Source: Actinoplanes sp. M2I2
Lineage (GTDB): Bacteria > Actinomycetota > Actinomycetes > Mycobacteriales > Micromonosporaceae
Assembly: GCF_023544445.1 (NCBI RefSeq)
Contig: NZ_JALPVJ010000002.1
Location: 496,001 to 560,000, forward strand
DNA: 64,000 bases
Direction: 5' to 3'
Positions 40,489 to 48,405 of the stretch are shown here, piece after piece; positions within the stretch are counted from its first letter, which is position 1; the number at the start of each line of letters is the position of its first letter. The notes beneath the pieces were generated by a model, which saw nothing but the letters and a program-made list of their open reading frames with translations, ran no database searches and had not been told where the DNA came from. The position numbers and the translations under genes are program-made.

Positions 40489-41351
40489 GCCGCCACCGCC
40501 GCGCCGGCCGTGGGTTGCACGAGCATCAGGTAGCCGTCCTCGATGGTGGGCGGAAGCGTCGGCGCGCCGTCCGGTGGCATGCCCAGGTTGCGGTAGGACC
40601 CGTCGGCGCTGCGCCACGCGGCCACCGCCCGCGGATCCTTGACCGAGTCGCTCCACACCCGGCCGTCGGCCAGCGCCGCGAGCTGCGGCGACGATCCCTC
40701 GAAGTGGATCTGGCCCTGGTGCAGCACCACAACGCTCTGGCAGAGCATCGCGACGTCCTCGGTCTGGTGGGTGGACAGCACCACCGTGCGGTTCTCGCCC
40801 AGGTCGGCGATCAGCTCCCGGAAGCGCAGTCGCTGCTCCGGATCGAGACCGACGGTGGGCTCGTCCAGGATCAGGATCTCCGGATCGCCCAGCAACGACG
40901 CCGCCAGAGCGACCCGCTGGCGCATGCCGCCGGACAGCGCCTTGATCCGCTTGCCCTGCTGGTCGGCCAGCCCGACCGCGGTGAGGACCCGGCGTACCTC
41001 GGCGTGCCGCCGGACCCGGTCGGTCATCTCCTTGAGGATGGCCACGTAGTCGATGAACTCGAACGCGGTGAACCGCGGGTGGAAGCCGGGCTCCTGCGGC
41101 AGATAGCCGAGGCGGCGGCGAATCTCCAGCCGGTCCTGCGCGTTGCGCGGGTCACGGCCCAGCATGCGCAGGTCTCCACCGTACGAGGAGGTCGCCGTGG
41201 CGATGATCCGGAGCAGGGTGCTCTTGCCGGCGCCGTTCGGTCCGAGCAGCCCGACGATGCCCCGGCCCACGGCGAACGACACATCGGCGAGAGCCGGGGT
41301 CTTCCGGTAGTTCAGCGTCAGATGTGTGGCGACGACAGTCGGTTCGGTCAT
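40485..41351 (-). CDS. ABC transporter ATP-binding protein
   Basis: A 288-residue ATPase. It has Walker A LLGPNGAGKSTLL, Q-loop YLPQEPGFHP, signature LSGGMRQRVALAASLLGDPEILILDEPTVGLDP with Walker B, and H-loop STHQTEDV. The ~60-residue C-terminus (VWSDSVKDPRAVAAWRSADGSYRNLG) is an extension common in DrrA/CcmA-like drug or lipid exporters. It is linked by 4-base overlaps to the zinc-finger membrane protein upstream and the permease downstream. It energises export from the cytoplasmic side. Confidence 0.95.
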   Translation of the reverse strand: MTEPTVVATHLTLNYRKTPALADVSFAVGRGIVGLLGPNGAGKSTLLRIIATATSSYGGDLRMLGRDPRNAQDRLEIRRRLGYLPQEPGFHPRFTAFEFIDYVAILKEMTDRVRRHAEVRRVLTAVGLADQQGKRIKALSGGMRQRVALAASLLGDPEILILDEPTVGLDPEQRLRFRELIADLGENRTVVLSTHQTEDVAMLCQSVVVLHQGQIHFEGSSPQLAALADGRVWSDSVKDPRAVAAWRSADGSYRNLGMPPDGAPTLPPTIEDGYLMLVQPTAGAAVAA

Positions 41352-42211
41352 GAGAGCCTCCGGGTCGTGACGTGGGGTGTGAACGACGAGGGGCGGTGAG
41401 ACTCGAACCGCCCGCGAATCAGGGAGAGCGACAGGCCGGCGGCCACCGCGGCGGCCGCGGTGACGATCTGGCCGATGGTCGTGAACGGCACCGGGGCGTC
41501 TCCGGGCAGCGCGGCCGAGAAGACCAGCACGCCGACCCACAGCAGGGCCGGCACGGCCGCCGCCACGACCGAGTCCAGGCGCGACATGAGCACGAGGCTG
41601 AGCGTGATCAGGGCCAGGGACGGCAGCAACCAGCCGATCGCCACCAGACCCGCGCCCGGCACCGCGACAGTGGCCACCAGGCTGAGGGCGGTCGTCGTCG
41701 CCGTGACGGCCGCCGTCCGCAGCAGGAGCAGCCGGAAGGTGCTGATCGGGGCGACCAGCGTGAGCTCGTACGTCGGATCGACGCCCGGGCCGAAGGAGAA
41801 CGCTACGCCGAGCAGGGGAAGCAGCGGCGCGACGGCCAGGAACAGCAGCGGCATGGACGACGACTCGGACGCCTGCGCGACCAGCACGGTCAGCAACAGC
41901 ATGACCGCCGCGCTCAGGAGCCAGGGCCGGGACAGCGTACGGGTGGCCATGAGCAGCCGAGCCGTGTGCTCGCTCATCCCGGCCCGGCCCAGCGCCCGCT
42001 CGACCCGGCCCGGCTGCGGGGCGTGGAGCTCGTCCTCCAGCCGCTCCCACCCCCGCCGGGCCGGCGCCGCATCCGTCGCGCCGGCCAGCACGGCCCGGCA
42101 CCGGGCGCACGATCCCAGATGGGCGTCCACGGACCACACCTGCGGAAACGGCAGCTCCTGCCGTACGTACCGGAGAATCTCGTCCTGCGTGGCGTGCCAT
42201 TCGGTGCTCAT
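41348..42211 (-). CDS. Zinc-finger anti-sigma-like protein fused to a multi-helix membrane domain
   Basis: A 287-residue protein. Residues ~29-37 (AHLGSCARC) give the H-x3-C-x2-C zinc-binding motif of ZAS anti-sigma factors. Residues ~90-280 then form about six helices (LLSAAVMLLLTVLVAQA, MPLLFLAVAPLLPLLGVAF, TALSLVATVAVPGAGLVAIGWLLPSLALITLSLVLM, AAVPALLWVGVLVFSAAL, IGQIVTAAAAVAAGLSLSLI) instead of the single helix usual for anti-sigma factors. It sits directly after the sigma gene and overlaps the ATPase gene. It probably holds the sigma factor at the membrane and may itself be a transporter subunit. Confidence 0.85.
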   Translation of the reverse strand: MSTEWHATQDEILRYVRQELPFPQVWSVDAHLGSCARCRAVLAGATDAAPARRGWERLEDELHAPQPGRVERALGRAGMSEHTARLLMATRTLSRPWLLSAAVMLLLTVLVAQASESSSMPLLFLAVAPLLPLLGVAFSFGPGVDPTYELTLVAPISTFRLLLLRTAAVTATTTALSLVATVAVPGAGLVAIGWLLPSLALITLSLVLMSRLDSVVAAAVPALLWVGVLVFSAALPGDAPVPFTTIGQIVTAAAAVAAGLSLSLIRGRFESHRPSSFTPHVTTRRLS

Positions 42212-42236
42212 CCGACCTCCCGTCTCAGCGTTGTGG

Positions 42237-42800
42237 TCACGGCCAGGCCAGGTCCCGGCGCAACTGTTTGCGGGCCCGCATCGCTCGCGTCTTCACCGTT
42301 CCGGCCGGTATGCCGAGCACGGTCGCGGCCTCCCGGACGCTCAGTCCGTCGAGGACGGTGGCCTGCATGACCGCGCGTAACTCGGGCGACAGCTGTTCGA
42401 GGGCATGGCCCAGCCGGCCGTGCCCGACGTCCAGCAGAACCTGGTCCTCGGCGGACGACTCGTCACCGGTCAGCGCCCGGCTCAGCTTGGTCCGCAGCCG
42501 GTGCAGCGACGACTCCCCGCGGATCGCGTCGACCAGCCGACGCGACGCGACCCGCCACAGCCAGCCGGCGACGTCGCCGTCCGCGCGCTCGCTGTAACGG
42601 GCCTTGCCCCGCCACACCGACAGGAACGTCTCCTGTACCACGTCATCGATCAGCGCCTGGTCCTGGCTGCGATAACGCAGCTTGGCCACGAGCCACGGGG
42701 CGTACCGCTCGTACAGCTCCGCGAAGGCGCCACGGTCCTGCTCGGCCGCGGCGGCCAGCAGCGCGCCGTCGGTGGGAGCCTCCTCGGCCTTCTCGGTCAC
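42237..42800 (-). CDS. ECF-type RNA polymerase sigma factor
   Basis: A 187-residue sigma-70 factor with only regions 2 and 4. Region 2 reads FAELYERYAPWLVAKLRYRSQDQALIDDVVQETFLSVWRG, and region 4 reads LSPELRAVMQATVLDGLSVREAATVLGIPAGTVKTRAMRARKQLR. The GTG start lies 8 bases after the -10 of an ECF-like promoter (42809-42835), which suggests autoregulation and a leaderless mRNA. The next gene encodes a zinc-finger membrane protein, the likely anti-sigma factor. The regulon probably includes this ABC operon. Confidence 0.93.
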   Translation of the reverse strand: MTEKAEEAPTDGALLAAAAEQDRGAFAELYERYAPWLVAKLRYRSQDQALIDDVVQETFLSVWRGKARYSERADGDVAGWLWRVASRRLVDAIRGESSLHRLRTKLSRALTGDESSAEDQVLLDVGHGRLGHALEQLSPELRAVMQATVLDGLSVREAATVLGIPAGTVKTRAMRARKQLRRDLAWP

Positions 42801-42808
42801 ACCCCATC

Positions 42809-42835
42809 ATCGGATCGAGCACGCCGATCGGTTCC
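42809..42835 (-). promoter_or_regulatory. ECF-type autoregulatory promoter
   Basis: On the minus strand GGAACC (42830-42835), a 17-bp spacer and CGAT (42809-42812) match the ECF consensus (GGAAC, N16-17, CGT/CGAT). It lies right in front of the sigma gene. Confidence 0.6.
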
Positions 42836-42913
42836 CCCCGGCCGAAGTATTTCGGACTCCGGGCTCGGCGAAACAGGTTGCACGGAGTTTCGGGGGCTGC
42901 TTCGCTGGTGCCC

Positions 42914-43411
42914 GTGACCGACCTGCGAACGCCACGGCTGTGCCTGCACCCGATCGACCCGGCCGAGGGCGAACGCATCGCCGGGCGGCGGGCCGCCGCC
43001 GGGGACGAGTGGGCCGAGGACTTCCCCTTCGACGGCGACATCCTCGGCGTCTCGGCGTTCCTCACGACCACGGCGGTGCACGGCGACCAGCGACCCTTCG
43101 GGCACTACCGGATCACCCGGGCCGCCGACGGGAAGGCGATCGGCGGCATCGGCTTCAAGGGGCAGCCGGCCGATGGCGGTGTCGAGGTCGGTTACGGCCT
43201 GGTCCCGTCGGCCCGTGGTCACGGCTACGCGGCCGAGGCGCTCATCGCCCTGCTGCGCCTGGCGGCCGAGCACGGTGTGTCCCGGGTGTTCGCCGACACG
43301 ACCGCCGGCAACATCGCCTCACAACGGACCCTCGAGCACGCCGGTTTCCGCCGGACCGACTCCGACGGCAAGGTCTTTCAGTACGAAGTGGTCCTCGACG
43401 CCTCAGCGTGA
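42914..43411 (+). CDS. GNAT-family acetyltransferase (RimJ-like)
   Basis: A 165-residue protein: MTDLRTPRLCLHPIDPAEGERIAGR start and acetyl-CoA loop VEVGYGLVPSARGHGYAAEALIALLRLAAEHGVSRVFADTTAGNIASQRTLEHAGFRRTD. This is the RimJ/RimL-type GNAT arrangement, acetylating an N-terminus or small amine. The GTG at 42914 is chosen from similarity to the family start; GTG 42908 is possible. It diverges from the sigma gene and ends at a bidirectional hairpin. Confidence 0.88.
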   Translation: MTDLRTPRLCLHPIDPAEGERIAGRRAAAGDEWAEDFPFDGDILGVSAFLTTTAVHGDQRPFGHYRITRAADGKAIGGIGFKGQPADGGVEVGYGLVPSARGHGYAAEALIALLRLAAEHGVSRVFADTTAGNIASQRTLEHAGFRRTDSDGKVFQYEVVLDASA

Positions 43412-43418
43412 GGCCGAG

Positions 43419-43443
43419 GGCGGGGCCGCGGCGCGGCCCCGCC
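43419..43443. terminator. Bidirectional hairpin terminator
   Basis: GGCGGGGCCGC (43419-43429) and GCGGCCCCGCC (43433-43443) form a perfect 11-bp stem with a 3-base loop between convergent genes. Confidence 0.75.
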
Positions 43444-43476
43444 TACCCGTGCTTCACACCCGAGGCGCCCGTTGCT

Positions 43477-44991
43477 TCACCAGACCGGGGTCCACGGCGC
43501 GCTCAGGCCGCCCTGCTTGACCTCGGCCGAGCCGTCGACCAGCACCACACCGACGCGGCTGCCGCTGACCGACAGGTGCCGCACGTTCCACTGCTCGTTG
43601 ATGAGAGGACTGTCCAGCTTGCCCTCGCGGACCTGCGCCACCTTGGCCGTGGTGAGCAGGCCGACCCGGTCGTCGTTGAGGACCAGCGACGCGACGCCCG
43701 CGGTGGCCTGGGGCGACCAGCCGGCGCTGAGCCCGCCCTCCTTGACGTCCGCGGCGCCGTTGGTCAGCACCACGCCGATCCGGTTGCCGGAGAGGGCGAT
43801 CTGCTTGACCCCGCTCTGCTCGGGGATCCACTGGGCGCTGAGCCCGCCCTCCTTGACCTTCGCCACGCCGGCGGTGGTGAGCACCCCGACGCGGGTGTCG
43901 GTGACGGCGACCTGCTGCACGCCGGTGTGTTCGGGGATCCAGTTGGCGGACAGGCCACCTTCCTTGACCGAGGCGACGCCGTCGTTGGTCACCACGCCGA
44001 TGCGGTTGCCGCTGAGGGCGAGCTGCTTGACGTTGACCTGCACGCGCACGAAGGTCGCGGTGGTCGGGCCCTCCTTGACCCAGGCGGCGCCGTCCTGGGT
44101 GAGCACACCGATGCGGTCGGCCGCGACCACGATGTCCTTGGCGTCGGCCAGCAGCGGGTTCCACTTCGCGCTGAGGCCGCCCTCCTTGAACTGGGTGCCG
44201 TAGTCGCCGCGCAGCACGCCGATGCGGGTGTCGGTTACCGACACCTGAAGCGAGTTCGGAATCGGGGTGTTCGCCGTGAACCAGGCGGCCAGGTCGTCGA
44301 CGCGGGTCTCGACCGCGTCGCGGCGGGTCTCGGTCACGCTCAGGCAGCCGCCCTGGTACGAGGTGTGGTGCAGGCCGACCAGCTCGTAGCCGGCCGAGGT
44401 GCGCCGCAGCACCGGGCCGCCGGCGTCGCCCTTGCAGATGGTGGCGTCGCCCACGGCGGTGAGGTCGAGGGTGGCCGCGCCGACCGCGGTGACCGTGAAG
44501 TCGCCGGCGTGCAACGCGTCGGGCACCCACCTGTCGGCGGTGCGGCCGTAACCGGCGGCGACCAGCGCGTCGCCCGTGGCGGGCGGGGTGGTGCCGATCT
44601 TCACGGCGGTGGCGCCCAGGGCGGGTTCGGCCAGGCGGGCCAGCACGACGTCGCGCTCGGGGTGCGGCACGATCTTGTCGACCGTACGCACGTGCCCGCC
44701 GCTGCTGTTCAGGTCGAGGCGCCCGATGGTGGCCGTGGTGGCCAGTGGGGGAGCGCCCGCGGTCACCGTCGCGCCGAAGCAGGACTTCGCGGTGGCGACC
44801 CACCAGCGGTTGACCAGGACGCCGGAGCACCCCTTGACCGAGTCGCCCAGCTTGAGCTGCACCGAGAAGGCGAGGGCGGGGTCGGTGACCGCCGGGCCGT
44901 TGACCGCGTGCGCGGCACCGGCTGTCGCCGTGACGGCGACCATGGCCGCCAGGATCGTCGCTGCCCGTCGTCGGGCCCGCGGAAGGTTCAT
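43477..44991 (-). CDS. Secreted trypsin-fold pseudoprotease with seven C-terminal repeats
   Basis: A 504-residue exported protein (signal MNLPRARRRAATILAAMVAVTATAGAAHA). Residues ~33-240 have the chymotrypsin fold, with WWVATAKSCFG, ERDVVLARL and CKGDAGGPV. Compared with WVxTAAHC and GDSGGP, the catalytic His is Ser70 and the catalytic Ser is Ala190; only Asp114 remains, so it should not cleave peptides. Residues ~248-504 contain seven ~37-residue repeats, best seen as S(V)TDTRIGVLxxxGxAxVKEGGLSAxWxP, suggesting a seven-bladed beta-propeller. It is probably a binding protein outside the cell. Confidence 0.88.
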   Translation of the reverse strand: MNLPRARRRAATILAAMVAVTATAGAAHAVNGPAVTDPALAFSVQLKLGDSVKGCSGVLVNRWWVATAKSCFGATVTAGAPPLATTATIGRLDLNSSGGHVRTVDKIVPHPERDVVLARLAEPALGATAVKIGTTPPATGDALVAAGYGRTADRWVPDALHAGDFTVTAVGAATLDLTAVGDATICKGDAGGPVLRRTSAGYELVGLHHTSYQGGCLSVTETRRDAVETRVDDLAAWFTANTPIPNSLQVSVTDTRIGVLRGDYGTQFKEGGLSAKWNPLLADAKDIVVAADRIGVLTQDGAAWVKEGPTTATFVRVQVNVKQLALSGNRIGVVTNDGVASVKEGGLSANWIPEHTGVQQVAVTDTRVGVLTTAGVAKVKEGGLSAQWIPEQSGVKQIALSGNRIGVVLTNGAADVKEGGLSAGWSPQATAGVASLVLNDDRVGLLTTAKVAQVREGKLDSPLINEQWNVRHLSVSGSRVGVVLVDGSAEVKQGGLSAPWTPVW

Positions 44992-45167
44992 GGATCTCCC
45001 CGTTCACATTCGCCGGCTCCGATCCAGAGCCGTGAATGAGTAGGTATCACGGGCGGAGAGATCACGGTGTCCCGGAACGCGTCGGAAGCCCGCTGTGATC
45101 TATCGCATAGTTGAATTCCTATGTCTCAATGCCGCGGAACGGCTTCCCCGAGCTCCGCCTCGCCACG

Positions 45168-45968
45168 TCAGCGCTGCGCGACGACAACCATGCGGTGATG
45201 AACCGCGCTCAGCGGTCGCCCGTCCTCGCCGTACGCGGAAACGGCGGTGAAGCCCGCCGCGGCGCACCAGTCACGCAGCTCCGGGAAGCCGAACAGCCGC
45301 TTGAGGAAGGTGAGCCGCCGGGCCCGCCCGTCGCGGACCACCGTCCGTTCGACCTCGAAGCGCCCGGTCAGCGGGTCGAGGCGGTGCCGGTCGACGAGCA
45401 TGTCGCCGTTGTCGCGAGCCGCGGTGACGCGCGACGGCGTGTACCCGCTGAGGAACTTGACCTGGTTGTCGAGATCCATGGCCATCCGCCCGCCCGGCCG
45501 CAGCACGCGCCCGATCCCGGCCAGCACACCCCGGTTGACGTCGTCGTCGAAGTACCCGAACGCCGTCGTCCAGTTGATTACCCGATCGAACCGTCCCGTC
45601 CACGCGGGCAGCTCGCGCATGTCCCCGGCCACGTAGTCGACGGCCACCCCGGCCGCCGCCGCGTCGGCGCGGGCCCGGTCGAGGAAGACCGCCGACGAAT
45701 CGAGCCCGGTGACCGCACACCCGCGGGCCGCCAGGGTGGTGGCCAGAGCCCCGTGCCCGCAGGCCAGATCGAGCACCGCCATCCCCGGCTCCAGCCCGAG
45801 CAGCCGCCACACCAGGTCGGCCGCGGCGTCCACCCCGGGGTAGGCCGTGCCCACCACCGGCCCGTGCGTCGGCGCGCCGCCACCGTCCCCGCCGCCGCTC
45901 CCGCCGGCGAAGAAGTGCAGGTAGTCCTCGTCGTACATCGATGTCGCGTCGAACAGATCCCCCGTCAC
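45168..45968 (-). CDS. Class I SAM-dependent methyltransferase
   Basis: A 266-residue methyltransferase. After YDEDYLHFF comes a Gly-rich linker, then motif I AVLDLACGHGALATTLAARG, motif post-I VTGLDSS, YVAGDMRELP, and FDRVINWTTAFGYFDDDVN with VLRPGGRMAMDLDN. The C-terminus (LKRLFGFPELRDWCAAAGF) is typical of small-molecule methyltransferases. GTG 45968 lies 7 bases after TACCGT, so a leaderless mRNA is likely; 46022 is an alternative start. The substrate is unknown. Confidence 0.88.
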   Translation of the reverse strand: MTGDLFDATSMYDEDYLHFFAGGSGGGDGGGAPTHGPVVGTAYPGVDAAADLVWRLLGLEPGMAVLDLACGHGALATTLAARGCAVTGLDSSAVFLDRARADAAAAGVAVDYVAGDMRELPAWTGRFDRVINWTTAFGYFDDDVNRGVLAGIGRVLRPGGRMAMDLDNQVKFLSGYTPSRVTAARDNGDMLVDRHRLDPLTGRFEVERTVVRDGRARRLTFLKRLFGFPELRDWCAAAGFTAVSAYGEDGRPLSAVHHRMVVVAQR

Positions 45969-46041
45969 GCTGACACGGTAGGAAGGGCCGGCAAGCCCCT
46001 TCCGCGCGGGGCGGATGTCCATGCTCGACGGCCGTCGGCCC

Positions 46042-47484
46042 TCACGGCGTTCCGGCCGGGGCCACGATGTTCGACCGCAGCCTGATCAGCCGCATTCCCG
46101 CGGTGGCCAGGGCGGCCACGGCCACCGCGGCGAAGGCGACCGTGAGCGGCGCGGCGAAGTAGGTCAGCTGGGCCCACGTGACCGTCCGGCCGTTCGTGAG
46201 GAACGAGATCAGCTGCGGGTACACCGCGAACAGCGCCACCGGCAGCAGCACCGGCGCCAGGCGCAATCCGATCCGCCACGCCGGCCGCCCGGCCCGCCGA
46301 CCCGCCCAGCGGCGCGACCGCAGCACACCGAGCACCCCCAGGCCCACCGCGACCAGCGCGACCACGGCCAACGCGATTTCGATCAGCTGCCGCCGGCTCC
46401 CCGGCGCCGCCGGGGTCTGCCCCCGGGTCAGCGCGACCAGGCCGGTCAGGATCTCGTACGTCTCGTCGTAGAGGCCCGCGCCGTTGGTCAGGACGGCGAA
46501 CCCGTATCCGCTCGCCGGATCGATCGCTTCCACGGCGTTGTAGGTGAACAGGTTGCCCGAGTGGACCAGCAGTTCGGCGCCGCTCACGGTGTCCGGCCCC
46601 CAGCCCATGCCGTAGTCGCCGACCGCCGAGGGGCTGTGCATGGTCGTGAGGCTGCGCGAGGTGACGAGCTGCGGGCCGTGGCCGGTCTGGCTGATCAGCC
46701 ACCGGCCCAGGTCGGCCGCGGTGCTCACCACCCCACCGGCTCCGCCGGCGCCACCGGCGGCCATATGCCGTTCCCGCCGCGGCACCCAGGCCCCGAACAG
46801 CGAGTTGTACCCCCGGGCGGGCCGGACCTCCCGGTCGCCGGCGGCGCTGCCGGTCATGCCGAGCGGCCCGAGGACACGCTGCCGCAGGTAGTCGCCGAAG
46901 CCCATCCCGCCGGCCACTTCGACCAGCCGGGCGGCCACCTCGTAGTTCGCGTTGCAGTAGAACCACCGCGTGCCCGGTTCCGCGGCCAGCCGGCCGGTGC
47001 GCAGGGAGGCCACATAGCCGGCCAGGGTCGGCGCCGACTCCGCCGCGCCGATGTCGACGGTCCGGTCGGACAGGCCGGAGGTCTGGTTGAGCAGGTGCCG
47101 CACCGTGATGCGGTCCGCCCGCGCGTCGGCCGGCGCGAACTCGGGAAGCTGCCGGGAAACCGGCTCGTCCAGGGCGATCCGGCCGGCGTCGACCAGCGTC
47201 ATGACGGCCATGGCGGTGAACGACTTGCTGACCGAGGCGACCCGCATCGGGGTGTCCGGCGTGATCGGCGCTCCCGTCGAGTCGTGCCCGAGCCCGGCCG
47301 TGTGGAGCACTTCCCCCCGGTGGGTCACGACCGCGGACATCCCCGGCAGACCCGTCGCGGCCATGGCTTCGGTCAGGTAGGCGTCGATGTCGTTCGTCGA
47401 CACAGCTCGGGCCGGGCCGACCGGGGCGGCGACGAGGGCCAGGGTCAACAGGGTGGTCACGCAGGCGACGAGCGGACGTTTCAT
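46042..47484 (-). CDS. Beta-lactamase-like serine hydrolase (class C/PBP4* fold) with membrane tail
   Basis: A 480-residue exported protein. It has a Sec signal (MKRPLVACVTTLLTLALVAAPVGPARA). The serine hydrolase domain contains SVSKSF (SxxK, Ser nucleophile), YCNANY (YxN) and LVHSGNL (H/K-x-G). About four C-terminal helices follow (IALAVVALVAVGLGVLGVL, LAPVLLPVALFAVYPQLI, TYFAAPLTVAFAAVAVAALATAG). The family includes D-aminopeptidases, esterases and penicillin-binding-like enzymes; no antibiotic hydrolysis should be assumed. It is the likely outer-face enzyme anchored by its tail. The start at 47484 begins the signal peptide. Confidence 0.88.
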   Translation of the reverse strand: MKRPLVACVTTLLTLALVAAPVGPARAVSTNDIDAYLTEAMAATGLPGMSAVVTHRGEVLHTAGLGHDSTGAPITPDTPMRVASVSKSFTAMAVMTLVDAGRIALDEPVSRQLPEFAPADARADRITVRHLLNQTSGLSDRTVDIGAAESAPTLAGYVASLRTGRLAAEPGTRWFYCNANYEVAARLVEVAGGMGFGDYLRQRVLGPLGMTGSAAGDREVRPARGYNSLFGAWVPRRERHMAAGGAGGAGGVVSTAADLGRWLISQTGHGPQLVTSRSLTTMHSPSAVGDYGMGWGPDTVSGAELLVHSGNLFTYNAVEAIDPASGYGFAVLTNGAGLYDETYEILTGLVALTRGQTPAAPGSRRQLIEIALAVVALVAVGLGVLGVLRSRRWAGRRAGRPAWRIGLRLAPVLLPVALFAVYPQLISFLTNGRTVTWAQLTYFAAPLTVAFAAVAVAALATAGMRLIRLRSNIVAPAGTP

Positions 47485-47576
47485 GCCGGAGACGCTAGGA
47501 ACAATCGCCCGCGAACGGATCTGCCGATCCTCCACACCCACCCCTGACGAAAGTCAGGTCGCACTAAGCTCTCGGG

Positions 47577-48338
47577 GTGATCGAGAGCGGGGTCGTGGAA
47601 CACATCAACACGCTTGTCGACTTCTGCGCGCTGCGGGACGCCGACGCGCTGACGCGGGAAGTGGACGTCGCCATCCTCTTCGGCGGCAGCATTCTCGCCG
47701 GAGGGGACGTCTTCGCCCGGGTCGTCGCGAGCGGACGGGCGCGGCGGTCGATGATCGTCGGCGGGCAGGGACACTCCAGCGATGTGCTGCGGGAGGCCGC
47801 GCGGCGCAGCCTGGGCTGGGACGACGCCGGTGAGCTGAGCGAGGCCGCGCTCTTCGAGCGTTACCTGCTCCAGCGGTACGACCTGAGCGTCGACCGGCTG
47901 GAGCACGAGTCCACCAACTGCGGCAGCAACGTGCGCAACTCCCTGGCCGTGCTGGCCGCCGCGGGCTTCCCGCACGAGCGGGTTCTGATCATCCAGGACG
48001 GCTCGATGCAGCGCCGGATGGATGCCGGGTTCCGGTTGCTGGCGCCCGAGGTCGAGGTCGTCAACTTCGCCGCGCACCGGACGCACCTGGAGCTGGTCGA
48101 CGGCGAGCTCGGCTACCTGTCGCCGCCCGCCGGCATGTGGCCTCCCGACCGGTACCTCTCGCTGCTGATGGGCGAGATCCCGCGGCTGACCGACGGCCCG
48201 GAGGGTTACGGGCCGTCGGGTCGCGGCTTCATCGCCCACGTGGACGTGCCGGCCGAGGTGAGCCGGGCCTGGTCGGCGCTCCGGGCGGCCGGGGTGGGCT
48301 CGCCGCGGCTCGCCGACCAGCGCTGGGCCGACGCCTGA
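47577..48338 (+). CDS. YdcF/ElyC-type DUF218 protein
   Basis: A 253-residue cytoplasmic protein. VDVAILFGGSILAGGDVFARVV, RSMIVGGQGHSSDVL, ESTNCGSNVRNSL and VLIIQDGSMQRRMDAGFRLL match the YdcF-like DUF218 fold, a Rossmann-like domain that in E. coli YdcF binds SAM. No membrane helices are present, unlike SanA/ElyC. The GTG start follows TAAGCT by about 7 bases, so it may be leaderless. A 33-bp tandem repeat begins at its 3' end and contains its stop codon. Confidence 0.85.
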   Translation: MIESGVVEHINTLVDFCALRDADALTREVDVAILFGGSILAGGDVFARVVASGRARRSMIVGGQGHSSDVLREAARRSLGWDDAGELSEAALFERYLLQRYDLSVDRLEHESTNCGSNVRNSLAVLAAAGFPHERVLIIQDGSMQRRMDAGFRLLAPEVEVVNFAAHRTHLELVDGELGYLSPPAGMWPPDRYLSLLMGEIPRLTDGPEGYGPSGRGFIAHVDVPAEVSRAWSALRAAGVGSPRLADQRWADA

Positions 48339-48386
48339 GTTCTCAGACGCCGGCGCTGCGCCGACGCCTGAGCTCTCCGGCGCCGG
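48321..48386. repeat. 33-bp tandem duplication at a gene end
   Basis: 48321-48353 and 48354-48386 are near-identical 33-bp units (each with CGCTG, GCCGACGCCTGAG and a CGCCGG end). The first includes the last codons and stop of the YdcF-like gene; the second repeats that end. CCGACGCC/GGCGTCGG also gives hairpin potential. Confidence 0.7.
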
Positions 48387-48405
48387 CGTCGGAGCGTTCC
48401 CGGGA

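Noticed and set aside
45111-46085. Plus-strand frame opposite the methyltransferase
   Set aside because: Low-complexity His/Arg/Pro-rich product antisense to a clear enzyme.
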